Shown piece after piece: positions 49,908 through 58,482 of a stretch of 64,000 nt of DNA. Position 1 is the stretch's first letter. Each line of letters starts with the position of its first letter. The notes below the pieces were generated by a model. It was given only the letters and a program-made list of their open reading frames with translations. It was not told the DNA's origin and made no database searches. A program made the translations under genes and the position numbers. The DNA is from JBBDYH01 sp040901795 (GTDB lineage: Bacteria > Planctomycetota > Planctomycetia > Pirellulales > JALHPA01), in assembly GCA_040901795.1 (NCBI GenBank), contig JBBDYH010000140.1, forward strand, positions 13,318-77,317, given 5' to 3'.

Positions 49908-51059
49908 TCACTCCTCTAGAACTTTCACGCGCACGTTCGCAAACTCCACGCGCGCTCCGTGCCCGCAAAAGCCAATATGGCCGCGGTCGCGCTTCAAGCC
50001 AGGGTGCTCGCGTTTGTCGATCGTCTGGGGAGTGCTGGCCTCGTCGAGGTTGACATCGACGATCGTTGTGCCGTTAAGGTTGACGGTAACCTGTCGGCCG
50101 CGGCAGATGATCTCCTCGGAGTTCCACTCGCCGACCGGTTTGAGGTGGCCGCGCTTTGCCGGCGCAATGCCATAGACCGAGCCATGCGCCTGGTACGGCT
50201 GGATGCTCTGGTACTGCGGATGCGCGTCGTCGAGGATCTGGATTTCCATTCCCTGGTACGCCGAGTCGCCGGACAGGGGCGCGCGAATCGCCAGCCCGTT
50301 GTTCGCGCCGGCCTCGAGCCTGAAATCAAACCGCACCACGAAATCGCCGTATTCGTCCTTGGTATACAAATTCCCGCGGCCGGTCTTCAGCGCGACGATC
50401 TTGCCGTCCTCCACTCGGTACCCGGTTGTGTCCCCTTGCCACCCGGAGAGGTCCTTGCCGTTGAATAGCGGCCGGAAGCCCAACTCGGTGAGTCGGACGT
50501 TCTTGAACTCAAACTGGCCACCGAGCGGCGTCTCGGCCTGCAAGCCGATGTAGCCGGTATTCTCCTTCAGTCCGTCGAACGTCCAAGCCGGATGGCCGTT
50601 GATCTCTAGCGAGAGCTTCGGCCCGACGGCGGTGATCTTGAAGTGGTTCCACTCGCCGCGCTTCACCAGCCCCTTGCGGCCGGCCGACGGCACGCTAACC
50701 AGGTTCCCCTCTTCGCCCTCCTTGAGGTTGATCTGATAACGATCGGGCCAGTTGCGGTTGCGCTGCGACGAGGGAAACTCGCTGCGGACGTAGATCCCTG
50801 AGTCGTATTTGCTGGCCTGCCGCGCCCGCCAGTCGAGCTCCAGCACGAAGTCGCCGTACTTCAGGTTGCTGCGGACAAACCCATTCCCTTCGTCCAGCAC
50901 CAATGATCCATCTTCGACGGCAACCTTGCAGTTCGTGATGATCCAACCCGCCAGATCCTTGCCGTTGAACAGAGCGAACTGAAAAACGTCGTCGGCAGCG
51001 AGCAATCGGCTGGAAAAGATCAACAACAGGACGACCAAGAACAATCGACGAACGTGCAT
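49908..51059 (-). CDS. Secreted protein with two DUF1080 domains
   Basis: 383 residues from ATG 51059 (coding-strand gggaga a few bases upstream); the frame up to 51302 only runs through a MITE-like copy. Signal peptide about 1-19 (LFLVVLLLIFSSRLLA). Two DUF1080 (3-keto-disaccharide hydrolase-like, concanavalin-like) domains begin with FALFNGKDLAGWI (about 26) and FRPLFNGKDLSGWQGD (about 200). The second contains EIQILDDAHPQYQSIQPYQAHGSVYG, a typical motif of the family. Members act on carbohydrate substrates in planctomycetes; the exact reaction cannot be told. Confidence 0.88.
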   Translation of the reverse strand: MHVRRLFLVVLLLIFSSRLLAADDVFQFALFNGKDLAGWIITNCKVAVEDGSLVLDEGNGFVRSNLKYGDFVLELDWRARQASKYDSGIYVRSEFPSSQRNRNWPDRYQINLKEGEEGNLVSVPSAGRKGLVKRGEWNHFKITAVGPKLSLEINGHPAWTFDGLKENTGYIGLQAETPLGGQFEFKNVRLTELGFRPLFNGKDLSGWQGDTTGYRVEDGKIVALKTGRGNLYTKDEYGDFVVRFDFRLEAGANNGLAIRAPLSGDSAYQGMEIQILDDAHPQYQSIQPYQAHGSVYGIAPAKRGHLKPVGEWNSEEIICRGRQVTVNLNGTTIVDVNLDEASTPQTIDKREHPGLKRDRGHIGFCGHGARVEFANVRVKVLEE

Positions 51060-51083
51060 GGCATTCTCCCGGGCAGGGTTGTC

Positions 51084-51203
51084 TTTGGAGTGCGATGACT
51101 CGTCATCGCCTTGGATTTCCGTACGGTCCGCGATATCAACAGCGCGTTGTCGCGCGCCTACCTGTTTGAAAAGGAAAGCGACGACAAGTCGCCGCACTCC
51201 AAA
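51084..51203 (-). mobile_element. MITE-like element, copy 3
   Basis: 120 bp. Ends tttggagtgcgatgactcgt (51084) and gtcgccgcactccaaa (ending 51203) are inverted repeats of about 26 bp. The interior feature ctgtttgaaaaggaaagc is next to the right end, i.e. the copy is in the opposite orientation to copies 1 and 2. It lies between the DUF1080 gene and the glycosyltransferase. Confidence 0.7.
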
Positions 51204-51252
51204 CGTGCTATGATACCCGCTCAAATCGTGAAAAGCATCCAACTCACTTCGA

Positions 51253-52239
51253 TCAAACGACCCCCCGGTAAAGCCGGCGGTGCGCTTCCACGAACGGCCC
51301 AATCGGAAACCGCTCGGCCACTTGCCGCCGAGCGGTCTCGGTCATCCGCGCGGCCAGTTCTGCATCCTCAAGCATTCGCAGGCACCACCGCGCCAGCTCC
51401 GAACGCTGCCGAATGTCAACGAGAAACCCGGTTTCGCCGTGTGTCAAGACACGTCGATGCGCGGGTGTGTCACCGGCCACGACCGGCACGCCCAGCGCCA
51501 TCGCTTCGAGCATCGCCAGCGACCACGACGGCTCGGCGCTGGCGGAGCAATAGACGTCGATCGCGGCAATCCACGCCGCCACATCGCTTCGCCAGCCGAC
51601 GAACCGCACATGGTCCACAATCTCGTACAGCCGGGCATAGCGTTCGAAAAACGGCCGCGCCTCGCCATCACCGATTACCAGCAGATACACGTCGTCGCGC
51701 ACACAGCGGATCTGATCGAGCGCCCAGAGCAGTTCCGTCACGTGCTTGTCGCGCGTCAGCCGGCCGATGACGCCGAGGAGCCGTACTCTATTTGGCAGGC
51801 CGAGTTCTGCGACGATCCGCTCGCGTGTGAGACCAACGGCGGCCTCGCGACGGATTTGCTCCACGTCAATGGCCGGGGGAAGCTCACCGAACCCGGTTTC
51901 GATAACGCGGATGCAGCGCTGTCCAATCCGAGCCGCGCTTGCCACGCGCAAAGCGCCGTTGTCCCAGGCATGCACAACGTCGGCGCGCCAATCCTTCACC
52001 AACCGGCGAAGCCGCCAGGCCAGCGTCATTCGCAGCCGACGCCCCGCGGCCAGCGCGGTGCAATGCAGCGGCGTGCGGACGATCGTGCGTGGATCGGGGC
52101 CGCGTGCGGAGAGTGCGACGACGCGAAACTCGTACACTTCTCGCTCGAAGTGCGACGCCAACATCCCAATCCGCCGCACCGCTCCCACATGCTCCCAAGA
52201 CGGCACGAGATGAACAATCCGCGTTGGGGCCGCTTCCAT
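51253..52239 (-). CDS. Glycosyltransferase, GT4-like
   Basis: 328 residues. Rossmann halves are seen in RIVHLVPSWEHVGAVRRIGMLA (about 7-28) and LLGVIGRLTRDKHVTELLWAL (about 153-173). The donor-binding motif EAMALGVPVVAGDTPAHRRVL (about 243-263) with Glu 243 and GETGFLVD are characteristic of GT-B enzymes of family 4. The N-terminal domain is short. Acceptor and product are unknown, probably a surface glycan. hpt is upstream on the same strand with a 60-bp gap. Confidence 0.88.
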   Translation of the reverse strand: MEAAPTRIVHLVPSWEHVGAVRRIGMLASHFEREVYEFRVVALSARGPDPRTIVRTPLHCTALAAGRRLRMTLAWRLRRLVKDWRADVVHAWDNGALRVASAARIGQRCIRVIETGFGELPPAIDVEQIRREAAVGLTRERIVAELGLPNRVRLLGVIGRLTRDKHVTELLWALDQIRCVRDDVYLLVIGDGEARPFFERYARLYEIVDHVRFVGWRSDVAAWIAAIDVYCSASAEPSWSLAMLEAMALGVPVVAGDTPAHRRVLTHGETGFLVDIRQRSELARWCLRMLEDAELAARMTETARRQVAERFPIGPFVEAHRRLYRGVV

Positions 52240-52256
52240 TGGTCAATCGCGCTTCG

Positions 52257-52298
52257 TCTCGTCCTTGTTTCGTCCTTCGTACTTCGTCCTTCGTAATT
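52257..52298 (+). repeat. Tandem cttcgtc heptamers
   Basis: Several copies of a cgtccttcgt/acttcgtcct unit in a row between the glycosyltransferase and hpt. The same type occurs at 18015-18040 before the kinase. Confidence 0.6.
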
Positions 52299-52829
52299 TC
52301 ATTCCTGGTGCCCCAACTCCTGCGGCTCCAGCGCCGCCACATGCGGCAGATTTCGGTAGCCATCGTGGTAATCCAGGCCGTAACCGACGACGAACTCGTT
52401 GGGAATTTCAAACCCTACGTGGTCCGGCTCCATCGAAACTGCTTTGCGGCCGTGCTTGCGCAACAGCACCATGGATCGAAGCGTCGCGGTGCGATGCCCG
52501 GCCAGTTCGTTGAAGAGCGCAGTCATCGTATAGCCTGTGTCGAAGATGTCATCCACAATCAGCACGTGCCGTCCTTGCAGGTCCGGCGCCGCATCGAGTC
52601 GCACGACAAGGTCCTGCGGCGAAGTGGCCGGGCCGCGATAGCTGCTGGCCTGCACAAATCCGATCCGCAGCGGCAAATCGACGCGCCGAATCAGGTCCGA
52701 CACCAGCACGATGCTGCCGGTCAACACGCCCAGAATCGTCACCGGTCGCCCCTGATAGAACTCGGACATCTCCTGAGCGAGACGTTCCACACCTTCGGCC
52801 AATTGTTCGGCGGTCAGCAGGATCTTCAT
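52299..52829 (-). CDS. hpt: Hypoxanthine phosphoribosyltransferase
   Basis: 176 residues, the usual size. PRPP-binding loop HVLIVDDIFDTGYTMTAL (about 93-110), the N-terminal LTAEQLAEGVERLAQEM and ILGVLTGSIVLVSDLIRRV (about 34-52) and the C-terminal VGFEIPNEFVVGYGLDYHDGYRNLPHVAAL are all typical of Hpt. It salvages hypoxanthine and guanine to IMP and GMP. It may be co-transcribed with the glycosyltransferase downstream. Confidence 0.94.
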   Translation of the reverse strand: MKILLTAEQLAEGVERLAQEMSEFYQGRPVTILGVLTGSIVLVSDLIRRVDLPLRIGFVQASSYRGPATSPQDLVVRLDAAPDLQGRHVLIVDDIFDTGYTMTALFNELAGHRTATLRSMVLLRKHGRKAVSMEPDHVGFEIPNEFVVGYGLDYHDGYRNLPHVAALEPQELGHQE

Positions 52830-52975
52830 CGCGAGGGCTCGGGGTTCAGAGTTCAGGCGGCAAGTATTGTAGAAGCAATTTTGGCACGACGATAGCCAAC
52901 GATGTCACTTGTCGGCAGCCGTCAAATGTCACCATGCTACTGATGCTGACGCCCGAAACCGAAATGCTTAATCTG

Positions 52976-53008
52976 CTCTGAACCCTGAACCCCGAACCCT
53001 GAACCCTA
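52976..53008 (+). repeat. Tandem ctgaacc heptamers before the esterase
   Basis: Four copies of a 7-base unit (ctgaacc/ccgaacc) end three bases before ATG 53012. No Shine-Dalgarno is seen there, so the repeat takes the place where one would be expected. Confidence 0.7.
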
Positions 53009-53011
53009 TCC

Positions 53012-53749
53012 ATGCCCTGGTCCCCCATCACCCTCGCCGGTCATCCCTGTGACGTCTTCGACCCCGTTGCGCCCAACCCGCACGGCTTTGTGCTCATCTA
53101 TCTGCACGGCGTCCACCTCAGCCGGCTGGTGGATAAGCCGGCGTTCACAACCGAGTTCGAGCGGCACGGGCTGCCGGTCATCGCGCCGTTCACCGCACGA
53201 AGTTGGTGGACCGACAAAATCTGTCCCGAGTTCAACCCGCAGCTCACCGCCGAGCGGCACGTGCTCGACAACGTCGTTGCGTATGTTAAGGAGCGCTACA
53301 ACGCAGAAGCACCCGGGATCGGCCTGTTGGGCACCAGCATGGGGGGCCAGGGGGCCTTGCGACTCGCATTCAAGTATCCCAACCGCTTTCCGGTCGTGGC
53401 GGCGATCTCCCCGGCCATTGATTATCACCTCCGCTGGAACGAAGGGGACGAAACGCTTCCGCAGATGTACTCCGATCCCGAAGCCGCCCGCCAGGACACG
53501 GCCATCCTCCACGTGCACCCACTGAATTGGCCGCGAAACACCTGGTTCTGCTGCGACCCGGCCGACACGCGCTGGCACGAGAGCGCCGATCGATTGCATA
53601 TGAAGTTGTCGGCCCTGGGAATCCCGCACGAATACGATCTGGAAACGAGCGCCGGCGGCCACGGCTTCGCGTACTACAACTACATGGCCCCCCGCGCCAT
53701 CGCTTTTCTTGCCGAGCGGCTGGAACGGGAGCGGTTACGAGTGGTGTGA
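53012..53749 (+). CDS. Esterase D-like alpha/beta hydrolase
   Basis: 245 residues. HGVHLSRLVDKPAFTTEFERHGLPVIAPFTARSWWTDKICPEFNPQL at 34-80 forms the oxyanion and cap region, the nucleophile elbow GLLGTSMGGQGALRLAFKYPNRF is at about 102-124 (Ser near 107), and the late SAGGHGFAYYNY gives the likely His near 220. This matches the esterase D (S-formylglutathione hydrolase-like) or enterochelin-esterase-like group. Natural substrate unknown. It has no obvious ribosome-binding site; heptamer repeats lie immediately upstream. Confidence 0.85.
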   Translation: MPWSPITLAGHPCDVFDPVAPNPHGFVLIYLHGVHLSRLVDKPAFTTEFERHGLPVIAPFTARSWWTDKICPEFNPQLTAERHVLDNVVAYVKERYNAEAPGIGLLGTSMGGQGALRLAFKYPNRFPVVAAISPAIDYHLRWNEGDETLPQMYSDPEAARQDTAILHVHPLNWPRNTWFCCDPADTRWHESADRLHMKLSALGIPHEYDLETSAGGHGFAYYNYMAPRAIAFLAERLERERLRVV

Positions 53750-53816
53750 TATACTGAATGATCGATGGCGCTAATTTGGGGATTCGTTTACGACCTGCGA
53801 AACATGGGCCTCTCTT

Positions 53817-54761
53817 GTGGCGAAGCCCTCCTCACCTATCCGATACACGGCCATTGCGGGGCTCGCGATTTTCATTGCGGCTTACGCGGTCGTTGCGTTG
53901 CTGCGCGTTGAAGAAGTGATCGCGGCCTTTGAGTCAAAGGCGTTTGACGAGTCGGTCGAACAACTGCTCGTTGAGAATGACGTGTACTTTTATCGTTACA
54001 CCTCAAAGAAACTTGGTCAGGACGACTTGCCATTAATTCTCAGCAGCCGGCGCTGTGTCGAGGTCATCGAAGAAATTGGGGGGATGCGCGAAGCTGATCG
54101 TGATAAGAAATGCAGCGAAGTCTTCTCTCGGCTCTTTGCCAGACATACCGCCGCGGTTCGTCGGTCGCTGCAATACCTTGAGGATCGGAAATCGCCTAAG
54201 AACGAGCAGTCGATGTTGTCGTCGGAGTTGGCGGTTGGCACCGCAATATTGGCGACCGCGCTGCATGGCGGAACTAAGACGTTACTGGCGCAGTTCTCTG
54301 CACTGAATGAGTTTCGGGAAGAAATCGATCGCCGATTGGCGGCAAACGCACACGTTTACCCACGCAACCTTCCAGTGGCGGTGAACACTCGACAATACTA
54401 TGGACTCGACAATCGATTTCAACTGAACGCGTTGTGCCTGCACGCCGCCCGGATCGGCGGGGCGCCGGCGGAAACGGCTAAGGAGATCTGCTCCAGGCTG
54501 GAAAAAAACGAGCTTCCGATCGCAAACCGGCAGCCGAACAGGTCGTGGTTCGACATTCCGCGGCGAGTACACGGCATTCCCACAGAGAGATCAGGGGGCG
54601 AAATATCCTACGTGCTCTACGACTGGTCCAGTGAGATGGTCTTAGACGACATCCGTGAATGCCGCTTCATTGAAGAGTTGCGCAGGAGTCTCGTCGCCTA
54701 CGCCGCCGTGCCGGCGGCGGCTAAACGACCTGAACCCCGAACCCCGAACCCTGAACCCTAA
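53817..54761 (+). CDS. Membrane-anchored protein, unknown, with repeat-derived C-terminus
   Basis: 314 residues starting at GTG 53817 (no better start is seen). A single N-terminal span (about 12-30, IAGLAIFIAAYAVVALLRV) leads to a helical, charged domain: EQLLVENDVYFYRYTSKKLG, RRCVEVIEEIGGMREADRDKKCSEVF, and RQYYGLDNRFQLNALCLHAARIGG. No family is recognised. The last 18 or so residues (VPAAAKRPEPRTPNPEP) are encoded by the gtttagcagtcggcggcacg family in inverse orientation and by ctgaacc heptamers, and the stop codon TAA itself lies in the heptamer tract. The original C-terminus may have been lost. Confidence 0.6.
   Translation: MAKPSSPIRYTAIAGLAIFIAAYAVVALLRVEEVIAAFESKAFDESVEQLLVENDVYFYRYTSKKLGQDDLPLILSSRRCVEVIEEIGGMREADRDKKCSEVFSRLFARHTAAVRRSLQYLEDRKSPKNEQSMLSSELAVGTAILATALHGGTKTLLAQFSALNEFREEIDRRLAANAHVYPRNLPVAVNTRQYYGLDNRFQLNALCLHAARIGGAPAETAKEICSRLEKNELPIANRQPNRSWFDIPRRVHGIPTERSGGEISYVLYDWSSEMVLDDIRECRFIEELRRSLVAYAAVPAAAKRPEPRTPNPEP
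54703..54761 (+). repeat. Two repeat types forming a gene's 3' end
   Basis: cgccgtgccggcggcggcta (54706-54725), inverse of the family at 18606-18690, is followed by about four ctgaacc/ccgaacc heptamers to 54761. Both are read in frame as the C-terminus of the unknown protein. Confidence 0.65.
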
Positions 54762-54882
54762 CTCAGGTAATCTCGCCACGCTGCGCAAGCCGATGCTAAC
54801 TTGTGGACGCCCCCGGCGCGCCTTTATCGCTTTGTCAAACTCTGCCGAATCTGCCGGGTTGGTAAGCCAAGGAAGGTTTTCC

Positions 54883-55893
54883 GTGCCCCGCCTCTCGATT
54901 ATCATCCCTGTGTTGGGCAGCGCGGCTCGCTTAGAAACCACGCTCATATCGGTGCTGGAAAACCGCCCGCCCGACTGCGAGATCCTCGTCGTCCACAATG
55001 CGCCATATGCAGACCCGTACGATTTGGCGGGGGAAATCCGCTTTCTTCCCGTGGCGAGCCGTGTGGGCATCGTCGAGTGCGTTAATGAAGGGATCCAGGC
55101 CAGCCACGGCAGCGTTGTCCACTTGCTAGCGTCGGGTCTTGAAGTGGCCGAGGACTGGACCGAGCCGGCGCTCGAGCACTTCCAAGATCCACGTGTGGCG
55201 AGCGTCTCGCCAGTGGTCGTCGATTCGCTAGACACACAGGTTACGGTCGCATCCGGATTGGCGTATTCGTGCCGCTGGGGTCGCATCGTGCGCACCGACA
55301 CACCGGCGGCGACCGCCATCACAACGACGGCTAGCGACACAACGCACATCGAAGTCCTGGGACCGCTCGTGCAAGCGGCGTTCTACCGCCGCTCGTCGTT
55401 GGAGTTGGTTGGCGGGTTGCCGCGCGCCATCGGCGACGGACTGGCCGACGCGGACCTGGCGCTGGCGCTGCGATTCGCGGGCTACAAGGGAATCTTGGAG
55501 CCACGGTCAATCGTCTTGGCGACAGCCGATTGCCTGATAGCGCCCCGACCGGGATTTCGCCACGGCCTGGCGGCCGAGCGGTTGTTTTGGCGCGCAGCGC
55601 CCGTCGTCGGCTGGGGCAAATCGATCGCGGCACACCCGCTGGGTGTGTTGGTCGAGTTTGTGACGGCTCTTCCTCGACCTGGGGCGCTGGCGGTGCTGCT
55701 GGGAAGGGCGCTTGGTGTTTGCCAAATGGGAAGCCACCGGGCCCATCAGCAGTGGCTGCTCGACGTCGAGCGCGCCGCGGCGGCCTTATTCCGTGCTGAA
55801 CGTGCCGGACGCCTGAGGATCGATGGGCCGCACACGCCTGGCCAATCGATTCTGACGAAGAGGACTCACGCGTCCGCCCGGAGCGCGGTTTGA
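54883..55893 (+). CDS. Glycosyltransferase, family 2-like
   Basis: 336 residues from GTG 54883 with aaggaagg six bases upstream; the frame is open further upstream but through repeats. It begins PRLSIIIPVLGSAARLETTLISVLEN, followed by CEILVVHNA, and the substrate segment GIVECVNEGIQASHGSVVHLLASGLEVAEDW. The usual DxD is replaced by LASGLEV, which is a difference worth noting. The second half contains GDGLADADLALALRFAGYKG, the acceptor-side ED-like motif of GT2 enzymes. The C-terminal 60 residues are helical. Function is probably in surface glycan formation; the weak metal motif leaves activity uncertain. Confidence 0.75.
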   Translation: MPRLSIIIPVLGSAARLETTLISVLENRPPDCEILVVHNAPYADPYDLAGEIRFLPVASRVGIVECVNEGIQASHGSVVHLLASGLEVAEDWTEPALEHFQDPRVASVSPVVVDSLDTQVTVASGLAYSCRWGRIVRTDTPAATAITTTASDTTHIEVLGPLVQAAFYRRSSLELVGGLPRAIGDGLADADLALALRFAGYKGILEPRSIVLATADCLIAPRPGFRHGLAAERLFWRAAPVVGWGKSIAAHPLGVLVEFVTALPRPGALAVLLGRALGVCQMGSHRAHQQWLLDVERAAAALFRAERAGRLRIDGPHTPGQSILTKRTHASARSAV

Positions 55894-55949
55894 ATCGTAG
55901 CTGAGAATATGCCAGAATTCAGGTTGCTCCCGAACTCTGGCGAGTTCGG

Positions 55950-57158
55950 CTACCGCGCCGCGGCTAATCGCACCGGCGCGCCGTTTTTGTTCCGCTGGTG
56001 TTGATGGCTCGCGCTTTGCCGGCTCGGGCTTCCCTCGGTTCGCGGCGAATTCTGCTTGGCGTGGTTCGCCTCGAGCGAACGCTCTGGAGGCGCCGCCGGA
56101 GTGTCGCGCAGTTCGGGATAGATGAGGTCCGTCAACGCTCTTAAGCGTGCGACTTGCGTCTTGGCATTCGGGAACGAGCCGAGCTTGTGGTGGAGCCGCA
56201 GAAACAGTTTCTCTCCTTCCGGCCAACGCACCGACATGACGTCGGCGCACATCTCCAGCAGTTGATACACGCGGGCGCGCGTCACGCCCAACCGTTTGGC
56301 TTGCTGCTGAACCGGGACAGGCGATCCCTTGATGCCGAGTCGCTCTTCGAGGATGCGGAAGATCTCCGCTCCCGCATCGATGCGGAGCTGCTCGAGGATC
56401 GGCAGGATGACACGTTGTTTTAGCTCGGCGGGGCTGGGTGGCTGCGAGCGGCCCACGACTTCGTGGACCCACCGCTCGACCGGCGCCGTGAAATTGGGAC
56501 GCACATCGACGCGCAGGTGACCCTGACGCGGCACCTGGCCGAGCGTTTCGTGGATGCTATGAAACACTTCCAGGATTGCGCGGAGCCGCTTTTCGCCGTG
56601 CGTCTTCAGACCGCGAATATCGGCGATCGTCGAATCGAGGTACGTGTCCAGCGGCGTACGCCAAATGACGGTCGGCAGCCGGTCTAAGCTGGGCGCCAGC
56701 CGGCCGAGCGTCTCGTGCTCCAAGCCATACCGGCGAATCGTCTGGCGCCATTGTTCCCAAAGGAGCTCTGAGACGGTCGCAGGATCGAAACCAGAGCGGG
56801 AGCTCGGCCCGCCCCGGCCGCCCCTGGACTTTGCTGCTTTGGTTTTGCCGGCCGTTTCGTCGGTGAACAGCACCACAGGGGGGTGGTCTTTGGTGGCACG
56901 GTGCAACAACTTGATCAGCGAGCTGAGCTTCTTCTTGCCGATCCCCGGCGTGGCCGACAGCTCCTCCAGCGAGCGGGACAACAATTCCTTGAGCGAGTAG
57001 CCCAACAGCGCCATTGGCAATCGCCGGTCCCCCGGCAAGGCCCAGAAAGCCAGCGGTTTATCCTTGCGGTCCGCGTATTTGGAAGCGGCAAGAACCTCGC
57101 GCAGGCTCTCATAAGCCGCGGCCAGTTTGTGGTCGTCGACGGACGTGGCTCGTGTCAT
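55950..57158 (-). CDS. Protein with helix-hairpin-helix and sigma4-like HTH segments, unknown
   Basis: 402 residues. Residues about 52-88 (YSLKELLSRSLEELSATPGIGKKKLSSLIKLL) form a helix-hairpin-helix like that in the RNA polymerase alpha C-terminal domain. A second similar segment is at about 170-206 (LDSTIADIRGLKTHGEKRLRAILEVF). At about 281-315, VPVQQQAKRLGVTRARVYQLLEMCADVM looks like a helix-turn-helix of the sigma region-4 or CRP type. The C-terminal 60 residues are low-complexity. I do not know a named family with this combination; conserved planctomycete proteins of similar layout are possible. A DNA-binding, transcription-associated role is inferred from the motifs only. Confidence 0.65.
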   Translation of the reverse strand: MTRATSVDDHKLAAAYESLREVLAASKYADRKDKPLAFWALPGDRRLPMALLGYSLKELLSRSLEELSATPGIGKKKLSSLIKLLHRATKDHPPVVLFTDETAGKTKAAKSRGGRGGPSSRSGFDPATVSELLWEQWRQTIRRYGLEHETLGRLAPSLDRLPTVIWRTPLDTYLDSTIADIRGLKTHGEKRLRAILEVFHSIHETLGQVPRQGHLRVDVRPNFTAPVERWVHEVVGRSQPPSPAELKQRVILPILEQLRIDAGAEIFRILEERLGIKGSPVPVQQQAKRLGVTRARVYQLLEMCADVMSVRWPEGEKLFLRLHHKLGSFPNAKTQVARLRALTDLIYPELRDTPAAPPERSLEANHAKQNSPRTEGSPSRQSASHQHQRNKNGAPVRLAAAR

Positions 57159-57239
57159 TCTCTCGGTTCCGGCTAACTTGTCTAAACAGCAGTCATTCTT
57201 CCGCGGGCAGCGAAGAGCGTCAACCGGCTTGCAAGAGAG

Positions 57240-58325
57240 TTAATCGCGAAAAAGTGTCCAGCGGCTTCCGTCCCAATAGTGCCAACCCGCCGCCGGGCTG
57301 TGGTACCAGTAATAGCCTTGCCAAAGTGTGTATCCGGGATAGACGTAGGCCAGACCGCCGTTTTGTGCTCTCTCGCCCACGCCGCGAAAACCGGTCTTGC
57401 GCGGCGCGCCGCCACCGGCAGGTATCTCGACAAAGTCAGCAGTCCCACGGCGGAACGTCGATGCGGATGATGTTGTGGTTGCGTTTTCGGCGGCGATCTG
57501 ATTGCGCGTCGGGAACGCAGTCGCCGTGGCGACGCCCTGCGGTTCGACCGCGGGTTCCTGCGGCGCGGCCGGCACGCCGGTCGCAGTTCCGGTGCGGCCA
57601 CTGGCCTGGGCGTCGGCTGGAATCGGAAGTGCTGGCGCCATGTCGGGAGAGGGCAAGATTGGCGCAACCGGGGACGCCGGCGCGACAAATGTCTGCGGGG
57701 CTAGCCGGATAAACGGCGCGCCCGGCCCGAGCGGACCAGTGATGACCGCACCGAAGTCGTCTTGGAATGCGCCTGTCACGCCGCGGTTGCCGATTTGCGG
57801 ACCATCGAGGGTTGCGTTGCCTTGCGAATTGAACTGCCAAGCATTGTTCGGGCCGCCGACAATCGGCCCGGCCGGCCTGAACGTGGCACTTGTTGAACCG
57901 CGGCTAAAGTTGGCTCGCCCGGGAAGAGCCGAACCCGGCATCGTCCCCGTCGTGGGACCGCGGTCGAACATACCCGCGTTGCCGCCGAAGCTGCCGCGTG
58001 CCGAACTTCCGTTGTTTACGCCAGCGCCCGATAGGCTCGGGTCAGAGATCGGCGCGCCGAGCCGCGTGGCGCCTGCGGCGGTTCCGGCTGGCACCGTTGG
58101 ACTTGTGCCACGCGCGCGGATCGTTGTTCCCGGTGCCCTGGCGCGGACTGTCGTGCCAGCGCTGCGCGGCTGTTGCGTCATTCCAGGCGCACCTATGGTA
58201 CTGGGAGTGTTTGCTCCACCGGCTGGCGGCGCCGTCGGGTTGCCGGTCTGCGCCCGTGCTTCCCATGCGCCCACCGAGCCGCAAACGAAAAGCCCCATCG
58301 CAGCCCAAGATAGAAGTCGTTTCAT
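57240..58325 (-). CDS. Secreted low-complexity protein, unknown
   Basis: 361 residues from ATG 58325 (MKRLLSWAAMGLFVCGSVGAWEARAQ), chosen because the signal peptide starts there; an upstream ATG at 58337 adds four residues. The mature part is rich in Gly, Pro, Ala, Thr and Ser with repeats such as GTTVRARAPGTTIRARG. A C-terminal aromatic patch (YVYPGYTLWQGYYWYHSPAAGWHYWDG) resembles the YXXXW repeats of some outer-surface proteins. No enzyme motif is seen. A cell-envelope role is inferred. It is separated by 81 bp from the helix-hairpin-helix gene downstream. Confidence 0.6.
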   Translation of the reverse strand: MKRLLSWAAMGLFVCGSVGAWEARAQTGNPTAPPAGGANTPSTIGAPGMTQQPRSAGTTVRARAPGTTIRARGTSPTVPAGTAAGATRLGAPISDPSLSGAGVNNGSSARGSFGGNAGMFDRGPTTGTMPGSALPGRANFSRGSTSATFRPAGPIVGGPNNAWQFNSQGNATLDGPQIGNRGVTGAFQDDFGAVITGPLGPGAPFIRLAPQTFVAPASPVAPILPSPDMAPALPIPADAQASGRTGTATGVPAAPQEPAVEPQGVATATAFPTRNQIAAENATTTSSASTFRRGTADFVEIPAGGGAPRKTGFRGVGERAQNGGLAYVYPGYTLWQGYYWYHSPAAGWHYWDGSRWTLFRD

Positions 58326-58482
58326 GGCGGCACCCAAAAGGATCGATAAAGGATTCTATTCCAGCAACCCATCACAGCGAAACTCGCGCCGAACAAGCAT
58401 TTTCGGCGAAAACGGCTGGTGGGACCAGCCGTGGAAGTTACTATGAAGCGGATCGCTGCATTAGACCTGCGGGAGCAACTCC

